Shown: one piece after another, positions 32,102-40,704 of the stretch | Numbering within the stretch: position 1 is the stretch's first letter | Layout of the letters: each line of letters starts with the position of its first letter | Notes under the pieces: generated by a model | Told to the model about the DNA's origin: nothing | What the model saw: the letters and a program-made list of their open reading frames with translations, nothing else | Database searches by the model: none | Origin: Bin87 sp965208015 | GTDB lineage: Bacteria > Chloroflexota > Dehalococcoidia > Lucifugimonadales > UBA3495 | Direction of reading: 5' to 3' | Length of the DNA: 64,000 bases | Assembly: GCA_965208015.1 (NCBI GenBank) | Contig: OZ242309.1 | Location: 1,488,001-1,552,000, forward strand | Made by a program: the position numbers and the translations under genes

Positions 32102-33646
32102 TCAGGCGTTACCGCCAACATCGGAGAGGGAGCGCATCTGCGGAAATAGTAGCACATCGCGTATCGTGGACTGGCCGGTCAGCAGCATGACCAAGCGGTC
32201 GATGCCGATGCCCAGACCGCCGGTGGGCGGCATACCGTATTCCAGGGCGGTCAGGAAATCGTCGTCGGTCCGGTCGGCTTCCTCGTCGTCATAGGCGTCG
32301 CGCTGGTGTTCCTGCGCCGAGAACCGGGCCCGCTGTACTTCGGGGTCATTCAGCTCGGTGTAAGAGTTGGCAATCTCCATCCCCGCGGCGAAGGCTTCGA
32401 AACGCTCGACGTAACCCGGCTTGTCCGGGTGGCCCTTGGCCAGGGGCGACATGTCCTCGGGGTAGTCAATCAGGAACGACGGCTGTATCAGGTGCGGCTC
32501 GACGTACACCGACAGCATCTTGTCTATGAGGCGGCCGCGGGCCTCGCGAGGCCCGGGGTCCAGGCCCAATTCGCGGCACTTTCCGGTCAGCGACTCGGCA
32601 TCAGGGTAATCCTCGATGTCAACACCGCTGCGTCGCTGGAGCTCTTCGCGCAGCGACAGGCGAGGCCACGGTGGGGTGAAATCGATCACCTCGTCTCCCA
32701 TTGGGATCTGCATCGAGCCGTGAACGTCTTGCGCCAGCGATGAAACCAGCGACTCCACCATCTCCATCACGGAGTTGTAATCGGCGTAGGCTTCGTAGGA
32801 TTCCAGCAGCGTGAACTCTGGGTTGTGGTCCTGATCTATCCCCTCGTTGCGGAAGACGCGCCCGATCTCGTACACCTTGTCCAGTCCGCCAACGATGAGA
32901 CGCTTGAGATACAACTCGGTGGCAATGCGCAGGTACAACTGTTCGTCCAGAGCGTTGTGGTGGGTGACGAACGGACGAGCGTGGGCTCCGGCGGCAATCG
33001 GCACCAGTATGGGCGTGTCCACCTCGACAAAACCGCGACCGTCCAGGAACCGGCGGATGCCGTTGATGATGCGGCTGCGCTGCACGAAGGTGTCGGCCAC
33101 CTCGGGGTTGGCAATCAGGTCCAGATAGCGTTGCCGGTAACGGGTTTCCACGTCCCGCAATCCGTGCCATTTTTCGGGCAAGGGACGCATTCCCTTGGCC
33201 AGGATGGTCAGCGCGTGGGCTTCGATGGTGGGCTGGCCGGTGCGGGTGCGCATCATGTCGCCGTCCACCCCGAGGAAATCGCCGAGGTCAAGGTCCTGCA
33301 GGACGGCATATTCGTCGCCCAGCACGTTCTGCCGCAGCATGGCCTGCACCACTCCCGATGCGTCACGCAGATCCAGAAACGCCGCCCGACCCATCACGCG
33401 CATGGACACAATGCGTCCGGCGACGCTGATCCCGCTGGCGCTATCGGATGTTTGATCCTCTTCGGCAGCCTCAAAAAGCTTGATGGCTTCGTCGGCGGTG
33501 CAACTGCGCTGGAACCGCGGCGGATAGGGGTCTATCCCACGCTGCCTGATGCGCTGCAACTTCGCCCGGCGGCTTTCCAGATTGGCTTGCAGGCTGCCGG
33601 GATTTCCCGGCGAAGTATCCTGGATAGTTTCCGGTGACTGGTTCAT
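32102..33646 (-). CDS. lysS: Lysyl-tRNA synthetase (class II)
   Basis: 514 aa. OB-fold anticodon-binding domain (about residues 70-175, ISVAGRIVSMRVMGRAAFLD), then the class II catalytic domain: motif 1 around SRIINGIRRFLDGRGFVEVD, motif 2 IGRVFRNEGIDQDHNPEFTL (about 290), motif 3 GGLGIGIDRLVMLLTGQ (about 480). Charges tRNA-Lys. The start chosen fits the family N terminus; the 34 codons before it in the open frame are not conserved-looking. Weak ribosome binding site. Confidence 0.96.
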   Translation of the reverse strand: MNQSPETIQDTSPGNPGSLQANLESRRAKLQRIRQRGIDPYPPRFQRSCTADEAIKLFEAAEEDQTSDSASGISVAGRIVSMRVMGRAAFLDLRDASGVVQAMLRQNVLGDEYAVLQDLDLGDFLGVDGDMMRTRTGQPTIEAHALTILAKGMRPLPEKWHGLRDVETRYRQRYLDLIANPEVADTFVQRSRIINGIRRFLDGRGFVEVDTPILVPIAAGAHARPFVTHHNALDEQLYLRIATELYLKRLIVGGLDKVYEIGRVFRNEGIDQDHNPEFTLLESYEAYADYNSVMEMVESLVSSLAQDVHGSMQIPMGDEVIDFTPPWPRLSLREELQRRSGVDIEDYPDAESLTGKCRELGLDPGPREARGRLIDKMLSVYVEPHLIQPSFLIDYPEDMSPLAKGHPDKPGYVERFEAFAAGMEIANSYTELNDPEVQRARFSAQEHQRDAYDDEEADRTDDDFLTALEYGMPPTGGLGIGIDRLVMLLTGQSTIRDVLLFPQMRSLSDVGGNA

Positions 33647-33919
33647 GGTGGTCAGGCGAGGAACGACAGCGATGGCGCTTTGGGGAACTACACTAAAGCA
33701 GCGCCTTACAGCAAACCGGGGAGAGGCCTGAACAGCCTGCTCCCTCACCTCAAATTGTAAGTCCGGGGACTCTGCTTGTAAAGCGAAACCGGGACAACTT
33801 TGCGGTCAGGCGCGATGACAACAACGAAGACGAACGTCTAAAATCCAGGGAAATTCAACCGAGCCATAGTCGGCCACGATCGCCATACAGTCAGGGAACC
33901 ATTCAAGTGAGGTGAATTG

Positions 33920-34474
33920 ATGATCCAGAGAATGATCGGAGCGGCGTTGTTCAACGCAGAAACATACGAGGAAATCGAAGCAGACCCGGGAGCAATCGGG
34001 CAAGCCATATTGGTCGTGATCATCGTCACGATTTGCGGAGCGATCGGAGGAGTGATTGCGGGTCTGATTGGGGACGCATCCCCGGTGAGGGTTTTGATGG
34101 GCCTCATCGGAGGAGTGGTTTTTGGGATTTTGCGCTGGGCCATTTGGGTGTCGGTGCTCAGCCTGGTGGGCGGCATGATGCTCCGAACTGGGAGCACGCA
34201 AACCAGTTGGGCCGAAATTGGTCGCGTGGTCGGCTTCGCTTATACGCCGGGTGTGCTGTCCATCTTCGGTTTCGTCGGCTCCTTTTGGGCGCCCTTCGGA
34301 ATCTTGTTGGCACTGACGATCTTTGCTTGGACGGTGGCAGCAGTAACCGTTGCGGTGCGACAGGCGCTGGACTTCGATTCGACAGGCCGGGCGATAGCTG
34401 TAGTGCTCATCTCGGCGGTTATCGGGTTCATCCCATGGCTTATCGTGTGGGGCATAGACAGGCTCGTGCTGTGA
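33920..34474 (+). CDS. YIP1-like membrane protein
   Basis: 184 aa, four to five predicted membrane helices (AILVVIIVTICGAIGGVIAG; VLMGLIGGVVFGILRWAIWV; FGILLALTIFAWTVAAVTVA; AVVLISAVIGFIPWLIVWGI). The N terminus (ALFNAETYEEIEADPGAIGQ) is the amphipathic lead-in typical of YIP1/DUF1282-like proteins. GAGGTG lies 5 nt before ATG. The next gene encodes a diverged homologue. Function unknown. Confidence 0.72.
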   Translation: MIQRMIGAALFNAETYEEIEADPGAIGQAILVVIIVTICGAIGGVIAGLIGDASPVRVLMGLIGGVVFGILRWAIWVSVLSLVGGMMLRTGSTQTSWAEIGRVVGFAYTPGVLSIFGFVGSFWAPFGILLALTIFAWTVAAVTVAVRQALDFDSTGRAIAVVLISAVIGFIPWLIVWGIDRLVL

Positions 34475-34515
34475 CCGGACAGCTGCTCTTTCCCCCTCGT
34501 TAGCGGGAACTAATC

Positions 34516-34540
34516 GGGCCGGCCACTGGATGGCTGGCCC
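34516..34540 (+). terminator. Hairpin between the two YIP1-like genes
   Basis: GGGCCGGCCA-CTGGA-TGGCTGGCCC (10 bp with one G-T pair) followed by TGTTCT; only a weak T run. Confidence 0.45.
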
Positions 34541-34559
34541 TGTTCTATAACCCACTCCC

Positions 34560-35153
34560 ATGCAGACGCTCGGACGAGCAGCGCGGGTGGCGACTTTCGA
34601 CCGGGACGCCTGCCAGGAGATCCTCTTCGACCCGCGCGCCATCTACCAGGGTCTGGCCATACTCGTTGCGGGGCTCGGCGCCACCATCCTGTGGGAATTC
34701 TTCACTCCCGGCGGTGAGATGGGACCCTTGTACAAGTCCGGCGCCAGGGCTCCCGGATCTAGGGACGTGGGTCTTGTATTGTGGCAGACATCCGTTGGCG
34801 TAGGCGTGTGGTCCGCCGGAATCCTGGTCATCATGGTTTTCGGACGATACGTAATAGCCTCCCACGCGGTTCCCAGCTGGCGAAGTTTCATCAGCCTGTG
34901 GTGTTTCGCCGATGCTTCCTGGGTGGTGGTATCCCTCGTCGCTGCCGGATTGTCGGCGATCCGGTTCGGCGATGACCTGGGACGAGTGGTCATGTGGGTG
35001 TCGCTGCCCGTTTTGCTGGCCGGGATGCTGTGGGGCATAGCGGTACAGGTACACGCGGTCAAGCACGCCTTCGACACCGAGTCCACAACCAGGGCCAGTA
35101 TTGTGGTCGTAACGGTGTGGGCATTGCAGAGCGCTCTGGGCTACGTCTTATAG
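34560..35153 (+). CDS. YIP1-like membrane protein, diverged paralogue
   Basis: 197 aa, about four membrane helices (GLAILVAGLGATILWEFF; GVGVWSAGILVIMVFGRYVI; WVVVSLVAAGLSAI; VMWVSLPVLLAGMLWGIAV). Begins RAARVATFDRDACQEILFDP, matching the lead-in of the preceding gene product (phenylalanine plus acidic cluster before the first helix), which supports duplication. No Shine-Dalgarno sequence is visible before ATG. Confidence 0.65.
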   Translation: MQTLGRAARVATFDRDACQEILFDPRAIYQGLAILVAGLGATILWEFFTPGGEMGPLYKSGARAPGSRDVGLVLWQTSVGVGVWSAGILVIMVFGRYVIASHAVPSWRSFISLWCFADASWVVVSLVAAGLSAIRFGDDLGRVVMWVSLPVLLAGMLWGIAVQVHAVKHAFDTESTTRASIVVVTVWALQSALGYVL

Positions 35154-35215
35154 TCGACGACGGTTTGTTGTAACCTTGGCGGCAAACGTAACCTCAACAG
35201 GCGGTGAGCTGCGCC

Positions 35216-35950
35216 ATGCGTGATAAATGGGCAATTCGGGAATCAGTTTGGACCGCGCTGGAAACGGCGCGCGTGGTGAGGGGGAAGTCGGTTCACGACA
35301 AGATCCCCAACTTCATCGGCAGCGAAGCGGCGGCAGAGCTGGTCTCAGAACTACCCGAATGGGAATCCGCCCGCGCCATCAAGAGCAACCCTGATCAGGC
35401 ACAGCGTCCGCTGCGTCAGCTCGCTCTGGAGCAGGGCAAACTGCTGTACATGGCGGTCCCCAGGCTCAAAGACGAGCGGGTGTTCATCGAGTTGGATCCG
35501 ACACGCCCCGAGGTTGTGCCGGCAAAAGCCGCCACCATCTCGGGAGCGTTCAGGGTGGGTCGACCTGTTTACGTGCACGAGATGCAGCCTATTGATCTCG
35601 TGATTTCGGGATCGGTGGCGGTGAACGGCCGGGGCGTGCGGATCGGCAAGGGCGGCGGGTTCGCCGACCTGGAGTACGGCCTGGCAGCGGCGGCCGGAGT
35701 GGTGCAACCAGGCACACCGGTGATCAGCACAGTCCATCCGATGCAACTGCTGAACGAGGACCTGCCCTGGACCCAACACGACGTGCCCTTGGACATCGTG
35801 GTGACCACCGAAGCGGTCATACGGTGCGACAGCAACGAGGACGAACTGCCGCGTCCGAGTGGGATTTACTGGGAAGACCTGAACGAGCGGAAGATCCGAT
35901 CCATTCCGCTGCTGGTGAAACTGCGGGAGGAAAGCGCACTGGACGACTGA
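35216..35950 (+). CDS. 5-formyltetrahydrofolate cyclo-ligase-like protein
   Basis: 244 aa, MTHFS superfamily. Seen: IPNFIGSEAAAELVSELPEW (about residue 29), SNPDQAQRPLRQLALEQGK (about 56), IDLVISGSVAVNGRGVRIGK (about 126) followed by GGGFADLEYG, the C-terminal nucleotide/phosphate motif of the family. Members of this longer subfamily lack proven cyclo-ligase activity, so a role in one-carbon metabolism is likely but the exact reaction is open. GGTGAG lies 7 nt before ATG 35216. Confidence 0.8.
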   Translation: MRDKWAIRESVWTALETARVVRGKSVHDKIPNFIGSEAAAELVSELPEWESARAIKSNPDQAQRPLRQLALEQGKLLYMAVPRLKDERVFIELDPTRPEVVPAKAATISGAFRVGRPVYVHEMQPIDLVISGSVAVNGRGVRIGKGGGFADLEYGLAAAAGVVQPGTPVISTVHPMQLLNEDLPWTQHDVPLDIVVTTEAVIRCDSNEDELPRPSGIYWEDLNERKIRSIPLLVKLREESALDD

Positions 35951-35982
35951 CGGGCAGGGTTTCAGCGCTACCGGGAAAACAG

Positions 35983-36006
35983 AGGGGCGGCCGTTTGGCC
36001 GCCCCT
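35983..36006 (-). terminator. Terminator hairpin between convergent genes
   Basis: AGGGGCGGCC-loop-GGCCGCCCCT, perfect 10-bp stem, followed by CTGTTTT on the minus strand; it probably ends the FAH-family transcript. Confidence 0.6.
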
Positions 36007-36039
36007 GCTCATGGTGTCGTACCGGCCAGCAAGAGGTTA

Positions 36040-36813
36040 CTACGCTTCCAGCTTGACAGGGTTGCGGAGCACGCCGATGCCGCTGATGTCGATCTCGCAG
36101 ATCGCTCCGTCCGCCATGTCGGAAGTGGTGCCCGGTGTGCCGGTGAAAATGCAGTCCCCGGCCTCCAAGGTCACGTACTTGGTGATGAACTCGATCATGG
36201 TCGGCACGTCGAAGATGAGATGCGCCGTGGTCTCGTTCTGCTCTTCGTTGCCATTGACGCGGGTGCGGAGGTGCTGCGCCGCCGGGTCGGCATCAGTCTC
36301 GATCCAGGGGCCCATGGGGGAGAAGGTGTCAGCGGACTTGGCGCGCCACCAGTCGGAGTTGTTCTCCCGGCGGTCCTTCTGCTGCCAGTCGCGCGCCGAC
36401 ACGTCGTTGCCGCAGGTGTAGCCCAGGACGTGGTTCAGCGCGTCGTCCTTGGCGACGTTACGGCACTTGTCCTTGATGACCACTACCATCTCGCCCTCCG
36501 CGTCGAAACGCTGGACCTCTCTGGGCCGCACAATGGCGTCCTCGGGTCCGATGACGCTGGTGGGGGTCTTGTGGAAGATCATGGGATATTCAGGAGCGGG
36601 CCGGTCGCCGATGTGACTGGTGTAGTTGAGGCCCATGGCCAGGATTTTTCCCGGCATCACCGGAGACAACAGCTTGACGTCGGAAAGCGAGTGAACGTGA
36701 TCGGTCAGCTTGATCTCGGCGTCGAAGATGCTGCCGTCAATTGCGGTTACGTTGTCGCCGTCAACGACGCCGAAATGCTCGGATCCGTGGGCGATGTAGC
36801 GAGCGATTTTCAT
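36040..36813 (-). CDS. Fumarylacetoacetate hydrolase family protein
   Basis: 257 aa. Seen: KILAMGLNYTSHIGDRPAPE (about residue 56, the catalytic His region), FHKTPTSVIGPEDAIVRP, FDAEGEMVVVIKDKCRN with the metal-binding Glu (about 104), GYTCGNDVSARDWQ (about 130) and FTGTPGTTSDM (about 223). Mg-dependent C-C hydrolase, isomerase or decarboxylase of the FAH fold, commonly in aromatic or acylpyruvate degradation; substrate unknown. GGAGG lies 10 nt before ATG and a TACAAT -10 element 48 nt upstream. Confidence 0.9.
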   Translation of the reverse strand: MKIARYIAHGSEHFGVVDGDNVTAIDGSIFDAEIKLTDHVHSLSDVKLLSPVMPGKILAMGLNYTSHIGDRPAPEYPMIFHKTPTSVIGPEDAIVRPREVQRFDAEGEMVVVIKDKCRNVAKDDALNHVLGYTCGNDVSARDWQQKDRRENNSDWWRAKSADTFSPMGPWIETDADPAAQHLRTRVNGNEEQNETTAHLIFDVPTMIEFITKYVTLEAGDCIFTGTPGTTSDMADGAICEIDISGIGVLRNPVKLEA

Positions 36814-36860
36814 GGTGGGAGTGCCTCCGTTGGGATGTGATGAGCTTTTTGGCGTGCGAT

Positions 36861-36866
36861 ATTGTA
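36861..36866 (-). promoter_or_regulatory. Probable -10 element of the FAH-family gene
   Basis: TACAAT on the minus strand, 48 nt from the start codon; no clear -35 box. Confidence 0.4.
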
Positions 36867-36884
36867 CCAAAAGCCGCCGGCCGC

Positions 36885-37919
36885 TCAGTGTTCGATGACC
36901 AGCTTGCCGTAGAAGTCCCGGTCGTGCATCACCTCGTGAGCCTCCCCGACCCCTTCCAGCGGGAACGTGCGCCCGACGATGCCCCGCAGCGCGCCCTGGT
37001 TGACCATTTTCATGGCGTCGGCCATGGTTCGGCGACTGCGCCCGCCGCTGCCCATCAGGTGCAGGGGACGGCCGTGCAGAATGGACAGGTCCATGGGAGT
37101 CTGGCTGCCGGAGGTGACGCCGGTGATCACCAGCCGCCCCTCATGCTTCAGGCTCAGCATGTTCTCGTGCCACACGTCCGCGCCCACGCAGTCGTACACC
37201 ACGTCCACGCCCTGCCCGTCGGTCAACTCCCGAACGCGCTCGCTGACGCTGTCCACCTCGCGGTAGTTGATGACCTCGTCGGCGCCCCACTTCTTGGCCT
37301 CTTCCAGCTTCCAGTCGCTGCCGGCGGTGGTGATCACCCGGCAGCCCATCATCTTGGCGATTTGTATGCCCATGCTGCCCACGCCGGAACCCGCAGCCTG
37401 TACGAGCACGTCGTCCCAGGGTTGCAGCTTGGCCTGGGTGATGAGACAGTGCCACGAGGTGTGCAGGGCGATAGGCAACGCCGCCGCTTCCGCAAAGGAC
37501 ATATCGTCCGGAATGGTGTAAGCGTTGACGGCCGGCGCGACGACGTACTCGGCGTGTCCGCCGTCCAGGTCGACGCCGATGCGCTGCTGGCGAGCGCACC
37601 ACTGGTCGTGCCCGGCGGCACAATGCTCGCACAGGTTATGTCCGCCGCACTTGACCCGATTATCGATCAGGATGCGGTCGCCCACCTGGAGATCCGTGCC
37701 GGAATCGGGGCTGATCTGCATCACTTCGCCGGCCAGGTCGCAGCCCAGGATGTGCGGAAACCGACGGCAGTTGCCGGCGCGCAGGTTCAGGTCCAGGTGG
37801 TTGAGCGCGCTGGCGCCGACGCGGATCAGTATCTCGCCGGGGCTGATTTCAGGGTCCGGACGGTCGCCGTGCACCAGCACGTCGGTGCCGCCGGTCTCGT
37901 TGATGTAAACGGCCTTCAT
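36885..37919 (-). CDS. Zinc-binding dehydrogenase / quinone oxidoreductase family (MDR)
   Basis: 344 aa. Seen: VGASALNHLDLNLRAG (about residue 34), HILGCDLAGEV, a structural zinc cluster KCGGHNLCEHCAAGHDQWC (about 90), VLVQAAGSGVGSMGIQIAKM as the NAD(P)-binding turn (about 167), and VDVVYDCVGADVW. Oxidoreductase of the medium-chain family, substrate unknown. GGAGGG lies 8 nt before ATG 37919. The first zinc-site Cys of classical ADHs is replaced by Asn in ALNHLDL, as in quinone-reductase-like members. Confidence 0.88.
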   Translation of the reverse strand: MKAVYINETGGTDVLVHGDRPDPEISPGEILIRVGASALNHLDLNLRAGNCRRFPHILGCDLAGEVMQISPDSGTDLQVGDRILIDNRVKCGGHNLCEHCAAGHDQWCARQQRIGVDLDGGHAEYVVAPAVNAYTIPDDMSFAEAAALPIALHTSWHCLITQAKLQPWDDVLVQAAGSGVGSMGIQIAKMMGCRVITTAGSDWKLEEAKKWGADEVINYREVDSVSERVRELTDGQGVDVVYDCVGADVWHENMLSLKHEGRLVITGVTSGSQTPMDLSILHGRPLHLMGSGGRSRRTMADAMKMVNQGALRGIVGRTFPLEGVGEAHEVMHDRDFYGKLVIEH

Positions 37920-38006
37920 AGTGTGTTCCCTCCGCTTGGCAATGGTGACGACGGCAGTGTAAAGGCGGGGATACGGGCCGGCAAATGGCTGAACAGCGGC
38001 GCAGGA

Positions 38007-38012
38007 TATAAT
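38007..38012 (+). promoter_or_regulatory. Probable -10 element of the TIR module
   Basis: TATAAT, 43 nt before the first gene of the two-gene TIR module; -35 weak. Confidence 0.5.
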
Positions 38013-38054
38013 GACGTTGTGGTTCACCGAGCGAATCGATTGGAGGGCCGGAAG

Positions 38055-38546
38055 ATGCATTTGCCGACGCTATTCAGCAATTTCCATCTCGAAAAAATCA
38101 GCCTGAACGTCATGAGTGTTGGCTTGGCCCTAGACGTCGATTTCAGCGATGAGGACCAGGATGCGGCCTGGGAACTGTACATCGAAATGCTGACCAGGAT
38201 CGTCACCCAGCCCCTGCCATCCCAGGACGGCGACGAACAAACCGCATTGGACAGCGTTTACTCCCTGTTCCCAACTACCAGGGAAATCCTGCGCCGCCGC
38301 GGGCGGGGAACCATACAGTTCAGCAAGGTCGCCATCCCGGTTCTCAACCAAGTGGTGCGCCCGTTTACGGCTGAGTGGCATCGCAAAAGCCTCGCCAACG
38401 CCTTTGCCGATCCCGACCGGCGCGTTGAGTTCCGCGACTCATTGGCTGCGCTGCAAACGGACCTCCGAAATTACAACCGCCTTCTGGCCAATATAGCCGG
38501 CGTCGAAGATTTGACCGACTTGGAGATTGATGGTGGCTCAGACTAA
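38055..38546 (+). CDS. Unnamed partner protein of the TIR module
   Basis: 163 aa, soluble, mostly helical. Conspicuous segments: DEDQDAAWELYIEMLTRIVT (residues about 33-52), TALDSVYSLFPTTREILRRR (about 63), SKVAIPVLNQVVRPFTAEWH (about 92) and FRDSLAALQTDLRNYNRLLA, then GVEDLTDLE. I believe this pattern recurs next to or fused with TIR-like domains elsewhere, but I know no name for it. GGAGG lies 8 nt before ATG, and its last 17 nt overlap the start of the TIR gene, so the two are translated together. Likely sensor or adaptor of a TIR effector (inference). Confidence 0.7.
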   Translation: MHLPTLFSNFHLEKISLNVMSVGLALDVDFSDEDQDAAWELYIEMLTRIVTQPLPSQDGDEQTALDSVYSLFPTTREILRRRGRGTIQFSKVAIPVLNQVVRPFTAEWHRKSLANAFADPDRRVEFRDSLAALQTDLRNYNRLLANIAGVEDLTDLEIDGGSD

Positions 38547-39102
38547 GCGACACAAGGTTTTCGTCAGTTACTATCACGAGGACGATCACGAGTGGGAGGA
38601 TAGATTCATACGGATGATGGGCGACCGCATTGTTGACAGGTCCGTCAACATCGGCGACATCGCAGACAAAAGACCCGCAACTGACGAGACGCTCCGGCAG
38701 ATCCGCGAGGAGCACGTCTCCGATGCCACGGTAACCGTGGTGCTCATAGGTCCACGTACTTGGCAGCGCAAGTACGTGGATTGGGAAATCAACGCCACGC
38801 TGCGAGACACCAAGATGAACCCAAGATGCGGATTGCTTGGCATCCTTCTGCCAACCCACCCCAATTACAACAAGAGCTCATACAATCCACGCTTGCTCCC
38901 TCCCCGGTTAGCGGCTAACTCCAGCGGAGATAATCAATACGCCAAGATATACGATTGGCGCGGCGCACAGTCGGCCGACAGCATACAAAACTGGATCCAT
39001 GAGGCGTTCAAGAGACGGAAGAGACAGCCCGACCCCGACACTAGCCTGGCTCCCTTTGCCCGTAACCGCACGGGCGACCCGTCCGAGGGCTGGCACAACT
39101 AG
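38530..39102 (+). CDS. TIR-like (ThsB/MTH538-type, DUF1863) domain protein
   Basis: 190 aa. TIR core: KRHKVFVSYYHEDDHEWEDR (residues about 6-25), DATVTVVLIGPRTWQRKYVD (about 66) with WEINATLRD carrying the conserved Glu, and KIYDWRGAQSADSIQNWIHE (about 138). This is the TIR-like family used as ThsB in Thoeris anti-phage defence, where it makes a cyclic ADP-ribose-type signal. No ThsA (SIR2/SLOG) gene is adjacent; the only partner is the overlapping 163-aa gene. The C-terminal 40 residues are polar and disordered. GGAG lies 4 nt before ATG. Confidence 0.83.
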   Translation: MVAQTKRHKVFVSYYHEDDHEWEDRFIRMMGDRIVDRSVNIGDIADKRPATDETLRQIREEHVSDATVTVVLIGPRTWQRKYVDWEINATLRDTKMNPRCGLLGILLPTHPNYNKSSYNPRLLPPRLAANSSGDNQYAKIYDWRGAQSADSIQNWIHEAFKRRKRQPDPDTSLAPFARNRTGDPSEGWHN

Positions 39103-39128
39103 CCGCCGATCACCGTGCGGAGTGGGGC

Positions 39129-39533
39129 ATGGAATTCATCGCTAATCCCAGCGACCAGCAACTGGCAGAGATCGAACGCGGCCTGGACAAGCATAACGCC
39201 TGCGTCGCTTCGGCCCGGTCCGTTACTCGAGTGCGAGCAGCCTTCGTTGAATCCGGCAATGTTGTGGCTGGGTTGGACGGGGCGGCATATTGGGGCAAGC
39301 TCCACGTCCGGCTGCTGTGGGTTCATCCAGACCACCAGTCCAAAGTGCTCGGCAGCCAGTTGATGGGTTGGGCGGAGAAACGAGGGCGTGAACTGGGTTG
39401 CACCTCGATCATGGTCGATACGATGTCGTTCCAAGCCCCTGCGTTTTACGCCAAGCTGGGTTACCGCCAGTTCGGACTGTCAGAAGGATATGAAAACGGT
39501 GCCAGCCGGCACTACTTCGAGAAGGAACTGTGA
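39129..39533 (+). CDS. GNAT family N-acetyltransferase
   Basis: 134 aa, single GNAT domain. KLHVRLLWVHPDHQSKVLGS (residues about 57-76) is strand 4 plus the acetyl-CoA-binding turn, here Q-S-K-V-L-G in place of the usual R/Q-x-x-G-x-G; SFQAPAFYAKLGYRQFG is the C-terminal helix-strand typical of the fold. Substrate unknown. GGAG lies 6 nt before ATG. It follows the TIR gene by 26 nt on the same strand and may be on the same transcript. Confidence 0.85.
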   Translation: MEFIANPSDQQLAEIERGLDKHNACVASARSVTRVRAAFVESGNVVAGLDGAAYWGKLHVRLLWVHPDHQSKVLGSQLMGWAEKRGRELGCTSIMVDTMSFQAPAFYAKLGYRQFGLSEGYENGASRHYFEKEL

Positions 39534-39568
39534 GCCGGGGCGCCACCGAAACCGGCGCCATTTCCTGC

Positions 39569-39574
39569 TACAAT
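39569..39574 (+). promoter_or_regulatory. Probable -10 element of the Ldh-family gene
   Basis: TACAAT, 50 nt before the start codon; -35 not clear. Confidence 0.4.
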
Positions 39575-39623
39575 CCCGTCCATCCTGTACATCCATGCCA
39601 GCAACTCCCACGGAGGCAGTCCC

Positions 39624-40676
39624 ATGCCCGTCTTCACCCCTGAATACCTCGAAAAAGCCGCCTACCACATCTACGTGGCCAAGGGCACGCCGCTCGATGA
39701 GGCCGAGATCGTCGCCGCGCACCAGGTGAAGGCCAACCTGGTCGGCCACGACTCGCACGGCGTGATCCACATCCCCGAATACTGCGAGCGCATCGACCGC
39801 GGCCACATCGTTCCTGGCGCGCCGTTCGAGGTGCTCAGCGAGACCCCCACCACTGCGGTGGTCGACGGTAATTGGGGGTTTGGCTTCGTGGTAACCGAAA
39901 AGGCGACGCGCATGGCCTTGGCCAAGGCCAAGGAAAACGGCGTCGCCGCCTTCACCATCCGTCGCCAGAGCCACATCGGGCGCTTGGGCGACTACCCCAC
40001 CATCTGCGCCCAGGAGGGCATGATCGCCCTGCTCACCGCCGACTCCGGCGCCGGCCCGAAAGCCGTCGCTCCCTTCGGCGGACGGGCCCGCCGCCTGGGT
40101 ACCAACCCCATCTGCATCGGCGTGCCCAGCAACCTGCCCGGCCAGGTGCTGCTGGACATGGCGACTTCCGCCGTCGCCGCCGGCAAGATCGGCCTGGCCC
40201 GCAACCGCGGAGAGGAGATTCCCACCGGCTGGATCGTGGACAAGGACGGCAACCCGACCAACGACCCCAACGACTACGCCGCCGGCGGCGCGATCCTGCC
40301 CGTGGGCGCGGACCAGGGACACAAGGGCTTCGGCCTGTCTTTCATGGTGGAGATGTTCTCCGGCCTGCTGACCGGCCTCGGATTCGGCATCGACCCGCAG
40401 GCCCGCCACAACGACGGCTGCTTCCTGGCAGTGTTCGACGTGTCGAAGTTCCGACCCCTGGAGGACTTCAAGCAGGAGATGACCGAGTTCGCCGAGTTCG
40501 TGAAGACGTCGCCGCCGGCCCCCGGTTTCAGCGAGGTCTATTACCCCGGCGAGATCGAGTACCGCACCGAGTTGCAGCGCCGGGAAAACGGCGTTTTCAT
40601 CGAAGACGAAACCTGGCGGCAGATCTCCGAGCTGATGGAAGAGGTCGGCGTCACCGAGGCCGTGGGCCAGCCGTAA
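39624..40676 (+). CDS. Malate/L-lactate dehydrogenase (Ldh) family oxidoreductase
   Basis: 350 aa, the type-2 malate/lactate dehydrogenase family (unlike the Rossmann LDH/MDH). Seen: VGHDSHGVIHIPEYCERI with the active-site His and Arg region (about residue 40), AFTIRRQSHIGRLGDYP (about 112), LGTNPICIGVP (about 152) and DQGHKGFGLSFMVEMFSGLL (about 230). NAD(P)-dependent 2-hydroxyacid or ureidoglycolate-type oxidation; substrate not set. GGAGG lies 7 nt before ATG. Confidence 0.9.
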   Translation: MPVFTPEYLEKAAYHIYVAKGTPLDEAEIVAAHQVKANLVGHDSHGVIHIPEYCERIDRGHIVPGAPFEVLSETPTTAVVDGNWGFGFVVTEKATRMALAKAKENGVAAFTIRRQSHIGRLGDYPTICAQEGMIALLTADSGAGPKAVAPFGGRARRLGTNPICIGVPSNLPGQVLLDMATSAVAAGKIGLARNRGEEIPTGWIVDKDGNPTNDPNDYAAGGAILPVGADQGHKGFGLSFMVEMFSGLLTGLGFGIDPQARHNDGCFLAVFDVSKFRPLEDFKQEMTEFAEFVKTSPPAPGFSEVYYPGEIEYRTELQRRENGVFIEDETWRQISELMEEVGVTEAVGQP

Positions 40677-40704
40677 CCGAGCGTACTCGACATGGCGAAG
40701 GCCG

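Noticed and set aside
36741..38054. Long plus-strand open frame upstream of the TIR partner gene
   Set aside because: It is the antisense of the zinc dehydrogenase; the SD-supported ATG at 38055 marks the true start.
38530..39102. Complete canonical Thoeris system
   Set aside because: Only the ThsB-like component is present; no SIR2/SLOG (ThsA) gene lies within the flanking 5 kb.
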